DNA from: Promicromonosporaceae bacterium
GTDB taxonomy: Bacteria; Actinomycetota; Actinomycetes; Actinomycetales; Cellulomonadaceae
Direction: 5' to 3'
NCBI GenBank assembly: GCA_009780755.1
Contig: WQZL01000048.1
Coordinates: 1 to 14,545, forward strand
DNA length: 14,545 nt
In this document: one piece after another, positions 14,486 to 14,545 of the stretch
How the letters are laid out: every line of letters begins with the position of its first letter
Position numbering within the stretch: the stretch's first letter is position 1
The notes under the pieces: generated by a model
Database searches by the model: none
The model's input: the letters and a program-made list of their open reading frames with translations, nothing else
Told to the model about the DNA's origin: nothing
Position numbers and translations under genes: made by a program

Positions 14486-14545
14486 TTTTTCCGAGTGGGC
14501 CCGGGATTCCCCGAGGATTGGCGGGTTTTGTGCCCAACCGGGCAA
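14486..14545. other. Window-end sequence beyond the G run, no gene recognised
   Basis: These 60 bases have many short homopolymer runs (TTTTT, GGGCCCGGG, CCCC, GGG, TTTT) and a small inverted repeat at the very end (TGCCC-AACC-GGGCA, 14531-14544). I see no coding sign in them. They may be true upstream DNA or poor sequence at a contig end. Confidence 0.4.

Noticed and set aside
1..14545. CRISPR arrays, tRNA or rRNA genes, transposases, integrases
   Set aside because: I looked for regular direct repeats, tRNA T-loop sequences and DDE or recombinase motifs and saw none. The only repeats are the palindrome, the lipoprotein duplication and small hairpins.

Overview
The window comes from a GC-rich bacterium, most likely an actinomycete (Actinomycetota). 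The ilvD and two-component genes are GC-rich (40 of 60 bases in a hand-counted sample at 301-360). Two divergent genes have a TANNNT -10 box exactly six bases before the start codon, the layout of leaderless actinobacterial transcripts. GTG starts are used, and strong Shine-Dalgarno sequences precede several other genes. I cannot name the genus. Bifidobacteriaceae or Actinomycetaceae would fit, but that is a guess.

Left flank (1-3176). A 3'-truncated ilvD (branched-chain amino acid synthesis) runs leftward off the window edge. Divergent from it is a two-gene operon for an OmpR-type response regulator and its membrane histidine kinase, overlapping by ATGA. Both 5' ends look leaderless. A large imperfect palindrome (3177-3291) separates the kinase gene from the convergent operon that fills the rest of the window.

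Main region (3325-14376, all minus strand, read right to left). This is one tightly packed operon for a type VII secretion system. Its motor protein is of the T7SSb type usual in Bacillota (FHA-EssC-EssB-EsaB), not the ESX/EccC-MycP type usual in actinobacteria. The order is: a WXG100-like protein; a coiled-coil WXG protein resembling the YwqH/DUF5082 partners of LXG toxins; a small helical protein in the position of a second LXG partner; a 608-residue LXG-like putative effector with an unrecognised C-terminal half; two paralogous lipoproteins; a one-TM protein in the place of EssA; ubiquitin-like EsaB; pseudokinase EssB; and the three-ATPase motor EssC. Spacings are 0-90 bases and several genes overlap. 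Effector, export partners, candidate immunity or surface lipoproteins and machinery are therefore probably co-expressed. No EsaA-like gene lies in the window.

Right edge (14377-14545). The leader of the operon holds a strong Shine-Dalgarno partly inside a small hairpin, a possible -10 box, and a run of 16 G. The run is either a length-variable promoter element or an artefact at a contig end.

How the parts may work together (inference): EssC, with EssB, EsaB and the EssA-like protein, would form the membrane channel and motor. The WXG100-like and small helical proteins would be co-secreted partners or targeting factors for the LXG-like effector. The two lipoproteins, exposed outside the membrane, would protect the producer or serve as envelope parts of the apparatus. 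The effector C-terminus and the lipoprotein family are the parts I could not assign, and they are the best candidates for new biology.
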